Assembly (NCBI RefSeq): GCF_026191725.2
Contig: NZ_CP120863.1
Coordinates: 2,274,001 to 2,338,000, forward strand
DNA: 64,000 nucleotides
Source of the DNA: Roseibium porphyridii
GTDB lineage: Bacteria > Pseudomonadota > Alphaproteobacteria > Rhizobiales > Stappiaceae
Direction: 5' to 3'
In this document: one piece after another, positions 7,543-16,232 of the stretch
Layout of the letters: each line of letters begins with the position of its first letter
Numbering within the stretch: the stretch's first letter is position 1
The notes under the pieces: model-generated
What the model was told of the DNA's origin: nothing
What the model saw: only the letters and a program-made list of their open reading frames with translations
Databases searched by the model: none
Translations under genes and position numbers: made by a program

Positions 7543-8544
7543 ATGATGCTTGTTGATGGGAAATGGAGTGCCGACTGGCACCCTTATCAAAAAAACGATG
7601 ACAAGGGACGGTTCGTTCGTCAGACGTCCAGTTTCAGGTCATGGATTACACCAGATGGGGCTGTCGGACCGGAGGGGCAGATTGCGCACAAGGCGGTTGC
7701 CGGCCGTTATCATCTCTTTGTCAATTACATTTGCCCCTGGGCAGGGCGCACCCTCATTGCCCGCAAGCTCAAAAAACTTGAAGACATCATCTCAGTGTCT
7801 GTTCTGGAACCTGTGATGACCCGACAAGGCTGGAGCTTTGGCGACTTTCCAGGGTCGACGGGGGCGGACACGGAGATCGGAGCAAAATACATGCACGAGC
7901 TCTATTCAATGGCCGACCCAGGATATAGTGGACGGGCTTCAGTTCCCGTGCTTTGGGACAGGGCAAGACAGACGATTGTCAACAACGAGTCGGCCGACAT
8001 CATCCGGATATTCGACACCGGTTTTGAAAATCTGACCGGAGAAAAGCCAACTCTGACACCTGCCGGAAAGAAGTCAGAGATTCAGGCTCTCAACGAGCTT
8101 CTCTATGACACACTCAACAATGGGGTCTATCGGGCAGGCTTTGCGAGAAGCCAGGTTGCTTATGAAGAAGCGGTCAAAACCATTTTCGCAACGCTCGACA
8201 TGCTCGAGACGCAACTGTCCGACGGGCGTGCGTATCTGACGGGAGAGGATATCGTTGAAAGTGATATCCGGCTTTTTGTGACACTGGTTCGCTTTGATGC
8301 AGCTTATGTCGATCTCTTCAAATGCAACTTGAAGGCCATTCGCGAGTATCCCGCCTTAAGCGCTTATCTTGAGCGGCTCTACAATCAGCCGGCATTTGGA
8401 GACAGCACGCGAATTGATCACATCAAGGCGGGTTACTACTCAATCGAAGCCCTCAATCCCGCAGGTCTTGTTCCACTCGGACCGACATTGCCCTTTCTCG
8501 ATGAAGGTTCGGTGGAACCGACAACTCACCGGTCAGCGGCCTGA
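7543..8544 (+). CDS. Glutathionyl-hydroquinone reductase (Xi-class GST)
   Basis: A protein of 333 residues. Xi-class enzymes reduce glutathionyl-hydroquinones to free hydroquinones using glutathione. The diagnostic active-site motif NYICPWAGR is present with Cys64, inside the thioredoxin-like N-terminal domain; a helical GST C-terminal domain follows (about 180-310, with LTGEDIVESDIRLFVTLVRFD). Starts at 7543 and 7546 are both ATG. It is preceded by doxX and overlaps the convergent lactonase gene by 12 bases at the 3' ends. PcpF and YqjG are characterised relatives. It probably repairs quinone by-products. Confidence 0.9.
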   Translation: MMLVDGKWSADWHPYQKNDDKGRFVRQTSSFRSWITPDGAVGPEGQIAHKAVAGRYHLFVNYICPWAGRTLIARKLKKLEDIISVSVLEPVMTRQGWSFGDFPGSTGADTEIGAKYMHELYSMADPGYSGRASVPVLWDRARQTIVNNESADIIRIFDTGFENLTGEKPTLTPAGKKSEIQALNELLYDTLNNGVYRAGFARSQVAYEEAVKTIFATLDMLETQLSDGRAYLTGEDIVESDIRLFVTLVRFDAAYVDLFKCNLKAIREYPALSAYLERLYNQPAFGDSTRIDHIKAGYYSIEALNPAGLVPLGPTLPFLDEGSVEPTTHRSAA

Positions 8545-9423
8545 GGTTTTAAAGCGATAGGTTTTCCGACCCGTTTGGCCATGACCCTCGACGAGAAACA
8601 GGCCTCCGGAGAGTGTGTCAGGCTCAATCGCGGTCGGATCTGACGGTTGCTTGATGCTGGTCACGACCAGATGATCCAGATCCGGGCCACAGAAGCAGGG
8701 CATAGTCGGCTTCTCGACAGGCATCTTGATCGCCTGCAAGAGATTGCCGTCAGGTGCAAAGCAATTCAGAACACCTGCCGAAACACCTGCGCTCCAATAG
8801 TTGCCGTCAGCGTCGACAGTGGCCCCGTCCGGGCGTCCGGTTTCGTTTGTCTGCTGCGCAAAGAGCATCTTTGATCCGAGCGTGCCTGCCACAGGATCGA
8901 AAGTATAATATTCAATCCAGCCAGGAGAGGTGTCGGAATGGAACATATACGTGCCGTCAGGTGTCCAGGCGAGGCCATTGGAACATAACAGTTCGTCACG
9001 AATTTCCGCGGCCTCTCCGGAGGCATCGACCCGGTAAAGTCCAGCAATCGGATCACGCGGCGAGTTGGTGTCCATGGTTCCGACCCAGAACGCTCCGTCC
9101 GGGCCGACTTTTCCATCATTCAAACGTGTGCGCGGCTGATCGGGTTGGATCTCTACCAGCACCTCGCTGTCGCCGCTCTCCGGATCGAACAGCAGCACCT
9201 TGTCCCAGACAGCGACGATCAGCCGTTCGTCCTCGGTCAGGCCAAAGGACCCGACCTCATTGTCGAAATGCCAGGTGGTGATGTCACGGCTTTCCCAATC
9301 CATGGACTGGATCGTTCGGCCCTGGATATCGGCCCAGAGAAGGCGGTTTTTTCTGTCATCCCAGGTAGGGCATTCGGCAAGCTGGTAGGTCGTGTCGATA
9401 AAACGGGTGATCGTGTGAGACAC
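8533..9423 (-). CDS. SMP-30/gluconolactonase/LRE-family lactonase
   Basis: A 296-residue six-bladed beta-propeller of the calcium-dependent sugar-lactonase family. Characteristic stretches are CPTWDDRKNRLLWADI, RLNDGKVGPDGAFWVGTMD, SNGLAWTPDG and GRPDGATVDADGNYW, which supply the Glu/Asn/Asn/Asp metal ligands. I place the start at the GTG at 9423 because AAGGAA lies about 9 bases upstream and the length then matches the family. The frame stays open to 9603, where a further 60 residues with a hydrophobic segment would have no counterpart in homologues. The substrate is probably an aldonolactone such as glucono-, galactono- or arabinonolactone, which cannot be resolved here. Confidence 0.85.
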   Translation of the reverse strand: MSHTITRFIDTTYQLAECPTWDDRKNRLLWADIQGRTIQSMDWESRDITTWHFDNEVGSFGLTEDERLIVAVWDKVLLFDPESGDSEVLVEIQPDQPRTRLNDGKVGPDGAFWVGTMDTNSPRDPIAGLYRVDASGEAAEIRDELLCSNGLAWTPDGTYMFHSDTSPGWIEYYTFDPVAGTLGSKMLFAQQTNETGRPDGATVDADGNYWSAGVSAGVLNCFAPDGNLLQAIKMPVEKPTMPCFCGPDLDHLVVTSIKQPSDPTAIEPDTLSGGLFLVEGHGQTGRKTYRFKTSGR

Positions 9424-9632
9424 CGGCGCGGGTTCCTTGAAAAACCAAGTCTTTGAATGGAGGCGGACTATAGCGGGCAGGGCTCGCGGCGTCGAGACTT
9501 CAAAGGGGCGGCTGTCAGAGGTTGTTGCGAGGGAGGAAACGGTCATTACGAGCACGATGTTGACCGCCAATACCAATGAAAAATGCTGCGTATCATCCTG
9601 CAAAACAGAAAGATAAATGCTTGTTTCAAGGC

Positions 9633-10100
9633 CTATTCGCCGTTGAGTGGTATCGCTGTGCGCCGGACGATCGGACGGATCGCGAATGATGATTTCATGC
9701 GCAGAACCCCCGGTAATTGGGCCAGATGATCCCGATGTATCCTCTCAAAATCCATTGGGTCATGTGCCGTCAGGCGCAGGATATAGTCCGCATCTCCGGC
9801 CATTAGGAAGCACTCCATGATTTCTTCGGAACGAGCGACCGCGCGCTCGAAGTTCTCAAGGGTTTCCTTGGACTGTCCGACAAGCGAAATTTCGACAAAA
9901 ACATCCATGTGTCTGCCGAGTTTCTTCTGATTGAGGAGGGCTACGTATCTTTCGATGATCCCTGCGTCTTCCAGGGTCCGCATCCGGCGCAGGCATGCTG
10001 AAGGAGAAAGCCCGACCTTGTCGGCAAGGTCTGCATTGGCGATGCGCCCTTCGCTTTGAAGCACATTCAGGATTTTCCGGTCGAGACGGTCGAGTTGCAT
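9633..10100 (-). CDS. Lrp/AsnC-family regulator, probable regulator of ald
   Basis: A protein of 155 residues with an N-terminal helix-turn-helix (LDRKILNVLQSEGRIANADLADKVGLSP region) and a C-terminal RAM domain (about 70-150) that binds amino acids and forms octamers. The ATG at 10100 begins the conserved MQLDRLDRKIL; an upstream ATG at 10115 adds five residues. It is divergent from alanine dehydrogenase. Lrp-type activators of ald next to the gene are known (AldR-type), so alanine-responsive control is likely. Confidence 0.88.
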   Translation of the reverse strand: MQLDRLDRKILNVLQSEGRIANADLADKVGLSPSACLRRMRTLEDAGIIERYVALLNQKKLGRHMDVFVEISLVGQSKETLENFERAVARSEEIMECFLMAGDADYILRLTAHDPMDFERIHRDHLAQLPGVLRMKSSFAIRPIVRRTAIPLNGE

Positions 10101-10163
10101 TATGTTGCACCGCATATATTGCTGTCATGTAATGTCAACTTAGCAGGAAATTTTAAGATTGGG

Positions 10164-10182
10164 ATATTTTGCGCACAAATAT
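10164..10182. promoter_or_regulatory. Candidate Lrp-type operator between lrp and ald
   Basis: ATATTT (10164-10169) and AAATAT (10177-10182) are perfect inverted arms around a 7-base TGCGCAC spacer. The AT-rich arms and spacing resemble Lrp/AsnC sites. The site lies 64 bases from the lrp start and 100 bases from the ald start. Confidence 0.45.
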
Positions 10183-10282
10183 TGTGTCGCATGTCATTTT
10201 AAGAACAGTGAACGCAAGCACATTCGACAAGAAGGCGCGTAGAATTGAAGGCAATCAAAGAACGCTTTCAGAGGAGATGGAA

Positions 10283-11422
10283 ATGCGTATTGGTGTGCCA
10301 AAGGAAATCAAAAACCACGAATACCGGGTCGGTCTGACACCCGACAGCGTTCTTGAAATGACTGCACATGGTCATGAGGTCGTTGTCGAAACGAAGGCTG
10401 GTGTCGGGATCGGCGCGAGCGACGCCGACTATGAAGCTGCTGGTGCAAAGATATTGTCGACGGCGAAAGAGGTTTTCGACGCCGCTCAGATGATTGTGAA
10501 AGTGAAGGAACCGCAGGCAGGCGAGCGTGCAATGCTGCGGCCAGATCATATTCTCTTCACATATCTGCACCTGGCTCCGGATGCCGAACAGACAGCAGAT
10601 CTGGTGAAGTCCGGCGCAACCTGCATTGCCTATGAGACCGTAACCGATGCTCGTGGTCGTCTGCCGCTTCTGGTTCCGATGTCTCAGGTTGCTGGTCGTC
10701 TGTCGGTGATCGCCGGTGCCAAGGCGCTTGAAAAAGCACATGGCGGCTCCGGTACGCTGATCGGTGGAGTTCCCGGTGTTGAGCCTGCGAAGGTCGTCGT
10801 GATCGGCGGCGGTGTTGTGGGCGCTCATGCAATTACCATGGCCATTGGACTTGGTGCCGATGTGACCGTGCTTGATCGCAATACGGCGGTTCTTGGTGAA
10901 CTTGCTCTCTCATTCGGCCCGGCCCTCAAGACAGTTTATTCCAGCAGGGCGGCGCTTGAGAGCCAGGTGCTGGAAGCTGATCTTGTTGTTGGTGCGGTTC
11001 TGGTTGCCGGAGCGGCAGCTCCGAAGCTTGTATCGAAGGATCTTGTCAGCCGCATGAAGCCGGGTTCGGTGCTGGTAGACGTGGCCATCGACCAGGGTGG
11101 CTGCTTTGAAACATCGCGCGCAACAACCCATTCAGATCCGACCTACATCATAGACGATGTTGTTCATTACTGTGTTGCCAACATGCCGGGCGCAGTGCCG
11201 AAGACCTCGACCTATGCCCTGAACAACGCAACGCTTCCTTTCGCGCTTGCACTTGCTGACAAGGGTGCGAAGCAGGCCCTGCTCGACGATCCTCACTTCC
11301 TGCCGGGTCTGAACGTCATCGGCGGTCAGGTTACCTGTGAAGCTGTCGCAACAGCACTTGGATATGACTATGTCGATCCGAAAGTCGCGTTGGAACAGGG
11401 TGGTGCCAGCCAGGCTGCCTGA
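10283..11422 (+). CDS. ald: Alanine dehydrogenase
   Basis: A protein of 379 residues. It catalyses reversible NAD-dependent deamination of L-alanine to pyruvate and ammonium, normally as a hexamer. It starts with the family-typical [24 protein letters not shown] 7 bases upstream supports the ATG at 10283 rather than an earlier in-frame start. The pyruvate/alanine site Lys and His are in VKVKEPQ and YLHLAPD. The Rossmann motif [13 protein letters not shown] follows near residues 172-184. The gene is divergent from an Lrp-type regulator and is closed by a strong intrinsic terminator. Confidence 0.95.
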   Translation: MRIGVPKEIKNHEYRVGLTPDSVLEMTAHGHEVVVETKAGVGIGASDADYEAAGAKILSTAKEVFDAAQMIVKVKEPQAGERAMLRPDHILFTYLHLAPDAEQTADLVKSGATCIAYETVTDARGRLPLLVPMSQVAGRLSVIAGAKALEKAHGGSGTLIGGVPGVEPAKVVVIGGGVVGAHAITMAIGLGADVTVLDRNTAVLGELALSFGPALKTVYSSRAALESQVLEADLVVGAVLVAGAAAPKLVSKDLVSRMKPGSVLVDVAIDQGGCFETSRATTHSDPTYIIDDVVHYCVANMPGAVPKTSTYALNNATLPFALALADKGAKQALLDDPHFLPGLNVIGGQVTCEAVATALGYDYVDPKVALEQGGASQAA

Positions 11423-11443
11423 TCCAACACAGGCAAACCTTAG

Positions 11444-11474
11444 AAAGCCGGCTTTTCATGCCGGCTTTTTTTTT
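11444..11474 (+). terminator. Intrinsic terminator of ald
   Basis: AAAGCCGGC (11444-11452) pairs with GCCGGCTTT (11460-11468) across a 7-base loop, followed by an uninterrupted run of T to 11474. It lies 22 bases after the ald stop. Confidence 0.9.
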
Positions 11475-11564
11475 GGTCCAGTCATTGCCAAGGAGCGGAT
11501 GGGCAAGCAGACAATGCGGCTGGGGTCTGAAAAGGCATAACTGATCGCCCAAATCCTTGAGTGA

Positions 11565-11819
11565 CTATTTTGTCGGCTTGAAAATAGTATCGATGGCTTC
11601 AAACATGGTGTGGTAGAGGCCGACCTCGTCCTTGGCAAAATCTCCGTGTGGCACGGTCTTCTTGGCCTGGTTGAGCAGATCGGACTTAATGGCTTCCAGG
11701 TCGATCCCGGCAGTCTCTGCATGTTTTTCAAGTTCCACATGCAGCCGCTTGGCAATACCGGCATAGGCGACAATTGCTGTCACCATGTGGGTCGGTTCCT
11801 CCGGTATCTCGATTTTCAT
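11565..11819 (-). CDS. Small acidic/helical protein of unknown function (84 residues)
   Basis: The protein starts MKIEIPEEPTHMVTAIVAY and appears largely helical and soluble (GIAKRLHVELEKHAETAGIDL). An AGGGA stretch lies about 10 bases before the ATG. The composition and codon use match neighbouring genes, which supports a real gene. I recognise no family. It is convergent with ald, whose terminator is about 90 bases away. Confidence 0.55.
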   Translation of the reverse strand: MKIEIPEEPTHMVTAIVAYAGIAKRLHVELEKHAETAGIDLEAIKSDLLNQAKKTVPHGDFAKDEVGLYHTMFEAIDTIFKPTK

Positions 11820-11991
11820 GAAGTCTGGGTCCCTTGCGCTGCCCTGGGGCGTGCCGATGTATTGCTTGTCACTCTATACCTTCCGACATCCATGTCTCCG
11901 ATCAAATCTTTCTGAATGTGACGCGGATCACTTTCATGGATGCTGTCTCGGAGGAGACTGTTTTTGGAAACCAGATATCCCTTGAGCGAAC

Positions 11992-13089
11992 GTGCCGCAG
12001 GCACAGAATGCGAGTGAGTGGTTTGCCATGCTGAACTTAAGATCACCGGAACTAAACGCCGTCGCCGCTTTAAGACAGTTGACGAACAGCAACTATCTGA
12101 AGCGCGGCCGCAGAGGACCAGAGATTGCGGCCGCACAAAAAGCGTTGGATCGGTTGGGCTATGACATGACCCACTCAGAAAGCGTTCCGGGCGTCTTCGA
12201 CGGTGTTTTCGGTGGCGGCACTGAATCGACGGTCAAGCTGTTTCAAAACCATCAGCTTATTGTGGATGACGGATTGATTGGTCCGACCACAATCGGACGG
12301 GTTGACATCGACCTTGCTTCTCTACCTTTTCCAACAGCCTCTGAGTTGGACGATACGTTCAAGATTATGGGATCGTCACAGCCCGCCAATTTGAAGCAAG
12401 GACATATTTGGCGGCCATCCAGCTATGTGCAAGCCGTGCGGGAGCAAATGGAGAGCTTGTTCAAGACCGGAACCGTGCCGCGCGTTGTATTCCACGCCTT
12501 TGGTCCAATGCCGAGGAAAATCCGAGTTATTCCCGAAGGGGACCTGGCAAAGGCAGATGCCCGCTTTAAGCCGGCAGGCGCAGGCCAGCCTCCGCGTTTG
12601 TTCTTCACGCCGGGAAAATATGTCCCGGGCTCACCATCCTATTTGGGACCGGGTTTCAAGGCGGGAATGACACTCTTGCATGAGATTTTTCATGCAATGC
12701 GTGATTCAAACGGTAAATACACGTCCGATCAGGAGGTTGCGGGATTGCATCCAGCAACCCACCCTCCTGGAGCAGAAACTGGTTCTGCAAAGGCGGCTGA
12801 TCGGAAGTTCTGGTTCAAGAACCGGGGCGAATTTCTTGCCATCACCGTTGTCAACATCTTCAGGTCTGAGCTCAATCAAGAGCCGCTCGGCAACGGAAGG
12901 GTCGTCAGATTCCTGCGAAAGGATCATGGTTCTTCATTCGAATTTCAAAAAATGGCCAGCCCTGAACTGTTTCACAAGAACCCTGAGTTTAAGATCCACC
13001 TCAATAAGTTGAAAACCGAGCAAAGTGGTCTCTTTTTCCGTCTGGCCAAAGTGGATGCGCCGTTTAATCCGATTAGGGACTTCGGGTGA
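11992..13089 (+). CDS. Peptidoglycan-binding domain plus HExxH zincin-like protein
   Basis: A protein of 365 residues. A PG_binding_1 domain spans about residues 36-105 (LKRGRRGPEIAAAQKALDRL, then GVFGGGTESTVKLFQ and DDGLIGPTT). A zincin-like domain follows, with MTLLHEIFHAMRDSNGKY placing HEIFH at 230-234. A later RGEFLAITVVNIFRSEL (from about 278) could supply a third ligand or structural Glu, and LRKDH lies downstream. This order resembles HExxH toxin domains of effector proteins (NleD/M91-like), an identification by pattern only. There is no signal peptide. The start is GTG 11992 or ATG 12028; a stop at 11983 excludes anything earlier, and neither has a strong ribosome-binding site. Confidence 0.65.
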   Translation: MPQAQNASEWFAMLNLRSPELNAVAALRQLTNSNYLKRGRRGPEIAAAQKALDRLGYDMTHSESVPGVFDGVFGGGTESTVKLFQNHQLIVDDGLIGPTTIGRVDIDLASLPFPTASELDDTFKIMGSSQPANLKQGHIWRPSSYVQAVREQMESLFKTGTVPRVVFHAFGPMPRKIRVIPEGDLAKADARFKPAGAGQPPRLFFTPGKYVPGSPSYLGPGFKAGMTLLHEIFHAMRDSNGKYTSDQEVAGLHPATHPPGAETGSAKAADRKFWFKNRGEFLAITVVNIFRSELNQEPLGNGRVVRFLRKDHGSSFEFQKMASPELFHKNPEFKIHLNKLKTEQSGLFFRLAKVDAPFNPIRDFG

Positions 13090-13155
13090 ACGCGACCTTT
13101 GGAGCCTGGGTGCGAAAAAGTCGCTGTGAATGATCAAGTTCTCTAAGTAAAATGG

Positions 13156-13341
13156 TCACTGCCCGGTCCTACTGAGATTTTCAGCTGCCGCCGTCCAAGG
13201 AATTTGCCGCTTGCCTTTCCTAACGAGTTCAGCTGCCATGGTTTGTCCGGGCTGTGCATCCTGAGCAGTCAGAATCCGGATGATCGTGAGCGGTAATTGC
13301 GCCATCAACTCCTTCACCGGTTTTTCCTTGTTCATCTCCAT
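13156..13341 (-). CDS. Possible small protein of unknown function (about 61 residues)
   Basis: From the ATG at 13341, with AGGAGC about 10 bases upstream, the frame gives a short basic protein (MEMNKEKPVKELMAQLPLTI to AAAENLSRTGQ). The reading frame extends back to 13386 with a poorer start. No family is recognised. It sits between the zincin-like gene and the 178-residue gene and opposes both. It may be an immunity or control element, or spurious. Confidence 0.35.
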   Translation of the reverse strand: MEMNKEKPVKELMAQLPLTIIRILTAQDAQPGQTMAAELVRKGKRQIPWTAAAENLSRTGQ

Positions 13342-13451
13342 CACGTTCAATGCTCCTGTTGAACGCATAATACTATGTTTTTCCATAGGTTTTTATTTGC
13401 CCGGTGCTGACCTACGTTTTGTGGATACTAAATTTTTTTTGGAGAGCATTT

Positions 13452-13988
13452 ATGGCTGATGATCCCTGTTATGGCTTTTGGGATGAGTATTGGAACAAGG
13501 AAATCTGCAGTGTAATTTCAAACGCAAATGCACTCGGAGGCGAGTTTGAAAATGCAGCAAAGGACCTTCGAACACTCGCGCGGGCTACGAGCGACATTTA
13601 CGCAGAGAGCAAGCTGAACGCAGCAGCAGACAGGCTCGACAAGGCAAGCAAGGCGCTGAAGCAGCCCAATAAAATCAATGAAGCATTCAAGGCCTTCAAT
13701 GCGATCAAGGCATTTCACGAGAACTATAAGAAAATCACTCCTCAGTTGATTGAGAATGATCCTGATGCAGCAGCCGATGCATTTGGAAGAGTGTTGGCAG
13801 CAGGAGGAGAGGCATTCGACAAGATGGGTCCACCCTTCAGCATCTACAGCAAATATTTGACTGACGCTGGTGAGCTAATCGATGGCGTGTTGCACGGACT
13901 GATGCCTGACAAACGCAAGGGCGCTGCCTGGGAAATGTACCGGAAAGCGATGAACGGCGAACTGAGGGGCGACAAGCATTTGCGGTGA
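13452..13988 (+). CDS. Helical protein of unknown function (178 residues)
   Basis: It starts MADDPCYGFWDEYWNKEICS with GGAGAG 5 bases upstream of the ATG. The rest is alanine- and lysine-rich and mostly amphipathic helix (for example LNAAADRLDKASKALKQ, INEAFKAFNAIKAF), then a glycine-containing segment (GRVLAAGGEAFDKMGPPFSI) and a basic tail. There are no membrane segments or signal peptide, and no family is recognised. It lies about 360 bases downstream of the PG-binding/zincin gene on the same strand; an effector-accessory relationship is possible but unproven. Confidence 0.6.
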   Translation: MADDPCYGFWDEYWNKEICSVISNANALGGEFENAAKDLRTLARATSDIYAESKLNAAADRLDKASKALKQPNKINEAFKAFNAIKAFHENYKKITPQLIENDPDAAADAFGRVLAAGGEAFDKMGPPFSIYSKYLTDAGELIDGVLHGLMPDKRKGAAWEMYRKAMNGELRGDKHLR

Positions 13989-14205
13989 CTCACAAGCGCA
14001 CCGTTGCTCTGGAAACCTTGAAAGATATCAAGAAAGTGGAGCAGGGGGTCTGGTACCCGGCTCTGCCAATGGTGGTAAAGACTGTGAGCTGGCTGACTGC
14101 TTTCTCATGCTGCAAATCGCAGTTCGTCGAAAGCTTCGAAAAGTCTCGCTGCCCTTGAGGTCTCGGTGACTTCAGAATGTCTGATCCTATTTCCAAAGGT
14201 GACCG

Positions 14206-14937
14206 TCAGGCGGATTGATCAAAGACGGCCTGGCGTTCTGCACCTTTGATGTCGCGCAGTGCGTAAAGTGTAATTGTACTGCTGATACCGTTCCTTCGCA
14301 GGCCGATGACATAGTTTAGCACTTCTTCCTTGTGCCACCGCATAAGATCTCTCAAACACCATCCCACCCCAGTCTGCACCAGGTGTTCTGGATCGTTTAT
14401 CAACGCGTTACAGTTCGCGAGTGCAACATCCTTGTACAATCCAGACTTTGCCACTTTGCGGGTGAAAGTGACGACGCTTGCTCTCCGGAGCCAAAGGTCA
14501 TCATCGCCGTTCCACGAAACAAGCAGTTCAAGCAGCTCAGTTTTATGAACCTTCAGCACTTCGCTCAAGAGCGCACCGGTATACGCGTCTATTTTGCTCC
14601 AGCCGTGAAGACCTCTGATCAAATCCTCCAATAGGTCGAACCGGTCCGGAGAGAAATAGGCGGGAATACGTTCCAACAGTGCCAGTGCAACAGTCTTCTG
14701 CTCACCATATCCGGAAAAAATGAGCCGCTTAGCCAGACAAATCTTCTGGTCATCGTCGAGAATGGAAAAGTCGGTTTTCAGCGCTGAGAGCACGCGTTTC
14801 ATTTCAGGTGCTCTGACCCCATACCCGAGATAGCGTGGATCCGGTTCGTTCGCGTCCGCTCCATATGGTGAAGCTTCTCCGAGCTTCCTGAGCTTCAAAA
14901 CCACCCGCTGGTATAGATCATCAATTGGTGTGTTCAA
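14206..14937 (-). CDS. DNA alkylation repair protein, AlkD-like HEAT-repeat family
   Basis: A protein of 243 residues made of HEAT-like helical repeats. Family landmarks are YLGYGVRAPEMKRVL near the N-terminus, HGWSKIDAYTGALLSEVL (about 110-127) and LWLRRASVVTFTRKV (about 147-161), which include the DNA-contacting Trp/Asp and Arg region of AlkD. AlkD excises bulky cationic lesions such as N3/N7-alkylpurines without base flipping. The start is TTG, supported by GGGAGG 6 bases upstream. This copy might be a non-catalytic relative, since members of the superfamily vary at the catalytic Asp. Confidence 0.8.
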   Translation of the reverse strand: MNTPIDDLYQRVVLKLRKLGEASPYGADANEPDPRYLGYGVRAPEMKRVLSALKTDFSILDDDQKICLAKRLIFSGYGEQKTVALALLERIPAYFSPDRFDLLEDLIRGLHGWSKIDAYTGALLSEVLKVHKTELLELLVSWNGDDDLWLRRASVVTFTRKVAKSGLYKDVALANCNALINDPEHLVQTGVGWCLRDLMRWHKEEVLNYVIGLRRNGISSTITLYALRDIKGAERQAVFDQSA

Positions 14938-15096
14938 TCTATGCCTCCCAGCTGGAAATGACTGTTTGACTTAAGAAACGTGCGAGCAATCTTCCGCATC
15001 ATCCGAACCACCAACATCGTGACCGACTGCAGTGACATTGGAAGTCACTCTGCCAGCAGACAATAGCTATTTGTAAGGACATATACAGTCCGGTTG

Positions 15097-15366
15097 ATGG
15101 CGGTGTTCAAAAGAGCGGGCCCGAGTTGGACGCAGATTGCGCTCGTAGTCCCCCTTATTGAAAGTTGTATTCTCGGTTGTTATTTTCACTCTATGGGGGA
15201 ATTATGGGGCTTTAAGGTTGCGTTGCGCAGCCTGCTAAGACGGTTTGTGTACCGCCTCATCAAACGGGACCTTGAGAAACAAGCTCCCGGGGTGAAAGTC
15301 GTTTTGCCCGAAGATGAAAAGCAAGGGCCCAAGGAAAAGCAAATGCCCAGGGACGGCGAAAAGTAG
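15097..15366 (+). CDS. Possible small membrane-anchored protein (89 residues)
   Basis: The frame begins with ATG at 15097, giving one hydrophobic segment (about 11-30, IALVVPLIESCILGCYFH), a basic arginine-rich stretch and a charged Lys/Glu tail. An AAGGA sequence lies rather far (about 17 bases) upstream. No family is recognised. It is retained because nothing else explains this stretch. Confidence 0.3.
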   Translation: MAVFKRAGPSWTQIALVVPLIESCILGCYFHSMGELWGFKVALRSLLRRFVYRLIKRDLEKQAPGVKVVLPEDEKQGPKEKQMPRDGEK

Positions 15367-15540
15367 ACCTTTTCAGAATAGGCCAAACCGCTCGGTTGCT
15401 TGTTGCGAATGAAACGTAATGACAGTTCGGCAGGGTATTGTGAGCGAAACACTGCCGCGCGTTGTCTTTGCCGGCTTCGATTGAAACACCGCCACATCAA
15501 GCAAGTACGCTATTCTGTAAGCCGCGATATCGCTGAAGTC

Positions 15541-15813
15541 CTACGGACACCGCACTTTGTAAGGCGTTCCATATTCATCATGGGCAATGCAGTTTCGTGG
15601 GGTGGTGACGACGCCGACAATGCCGCCGCCTACAGCGCCAAGGGCTGCACCTGCGATCGTCGCGTTGACAGTTGATCCGGCAACCGCGCCAATCGTTGCA
15701 CCAGTGGCCGCGCCGAGGCCGGCGCCGATTAGCATTCTGTCCCGCTGGCTTTCGGTGTTGGCGCAACCAGCCAAAAGAACGGCGAAAGCTGCCGCAGTTA
15801 GGATGGGTTTCAT
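15541..15813 (-). CDS. Glycine-zipper outer-membrane lipoprotein, copy 3 of a tandem trio
   Basis: A protein of 90 residues. The lipobox LLAGC (Cys17) ends a signal peptide of the lipoprotein type. Next comes ESQRDRMLIGAGLGAATGA and further GxxxG repeats to about residue 65, a glycine zipper that could insert in or pack against membrane. A conserved tail TTPRNCIAHDEYGTPYKVRCP contains two Cys. It is the most diverged of three adjacent paralogues; the zippers resemble the SlyB/YMGG group. The exact role is unknown. Confidence 0.8.
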   Translation of the reverse strand: MKPILTAAAFAVLLAGCANTESQRDRMLIGAGLGAATGATIGAVAGSTVNATIAGAALGAVGGGIVGVVTTPRNCIAHDEYGTPYKVRCP

Positions 15814-15911
15814 CCGGTTTTGCCCCCTGGCGAAATTCAGTCCGCCAAGGGTGAGGATTTATGGTTAACAGTTTCTTACCAGCCTCGGGTTATCCAAGGC
15901 CGGATAGGCTG

Positions 15912-16184
15912 TTATGGGCAAACAACTCGGTAGGGATTGCCGTAACGGTCATAAGCGACACAGTTTTTAGGTGTCGTCGCCGCGCCAACAATCGCGCCGC
16001 CTGCTGCGCCGATTGCAGCTCCGGCAAGCGCAGGGCCTGCACCGTTACCAGCTGCGGCGCCGATGATCGCGCCAGTTGCCGCGCCAAGACCACCGCCAAC
16101 AAGCGCGCGGTCCCTCTGGCTGTCTGACTGGCAACCTGCCAGAAAGGCTGCCGATGCAGCGATGAGAAGCAGTTTTTTCATCAT
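15912..16184 (-). CDS. Glycine-zipper lipoprotein, copy 2 of a tandem trio
   Basis: A protein of 90 residues. It has the signal peptide MMKKLLLIAASAAFLAGC with lipobox FLAGC, then SDSQRDRALVGGGLGAATGA, a GxxxG-rich segment, and the tail TTPKNCVAYDRYGNPYRVVCP. I use the ATG at 16184, which has GGATGG 6 bases upstream; a GTG at 16202 would extend the protein by six residues. The N-terminal block and the C-terminal block are nearly identical to copy 1, while the zipper middle has drifted in length. Confidence 0.82.
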   Translation of the reverse strand: MMKKLLLIAASAAFLAGCQSDSQRDRALVGGGLGAATGAIIGAAAGNGAGPALAGAAIGAAGGAIVGAATTPKNCVAYDRYGNPYRVVCP

Positions 16185-16232
16185 TTCCATCCTACCGGTC
16201 ACATCACCGAAGTGTTGCCTGCGTGGGCCGTC

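Noticed and set aside
9424..9603. 60-residue N-terminal extension of the SMP-30 protein with a hydrophobic stretch
   Set aside because: Homologues start near the GTG at 9423, which has AAGGAA upstream; the extension has no family match.
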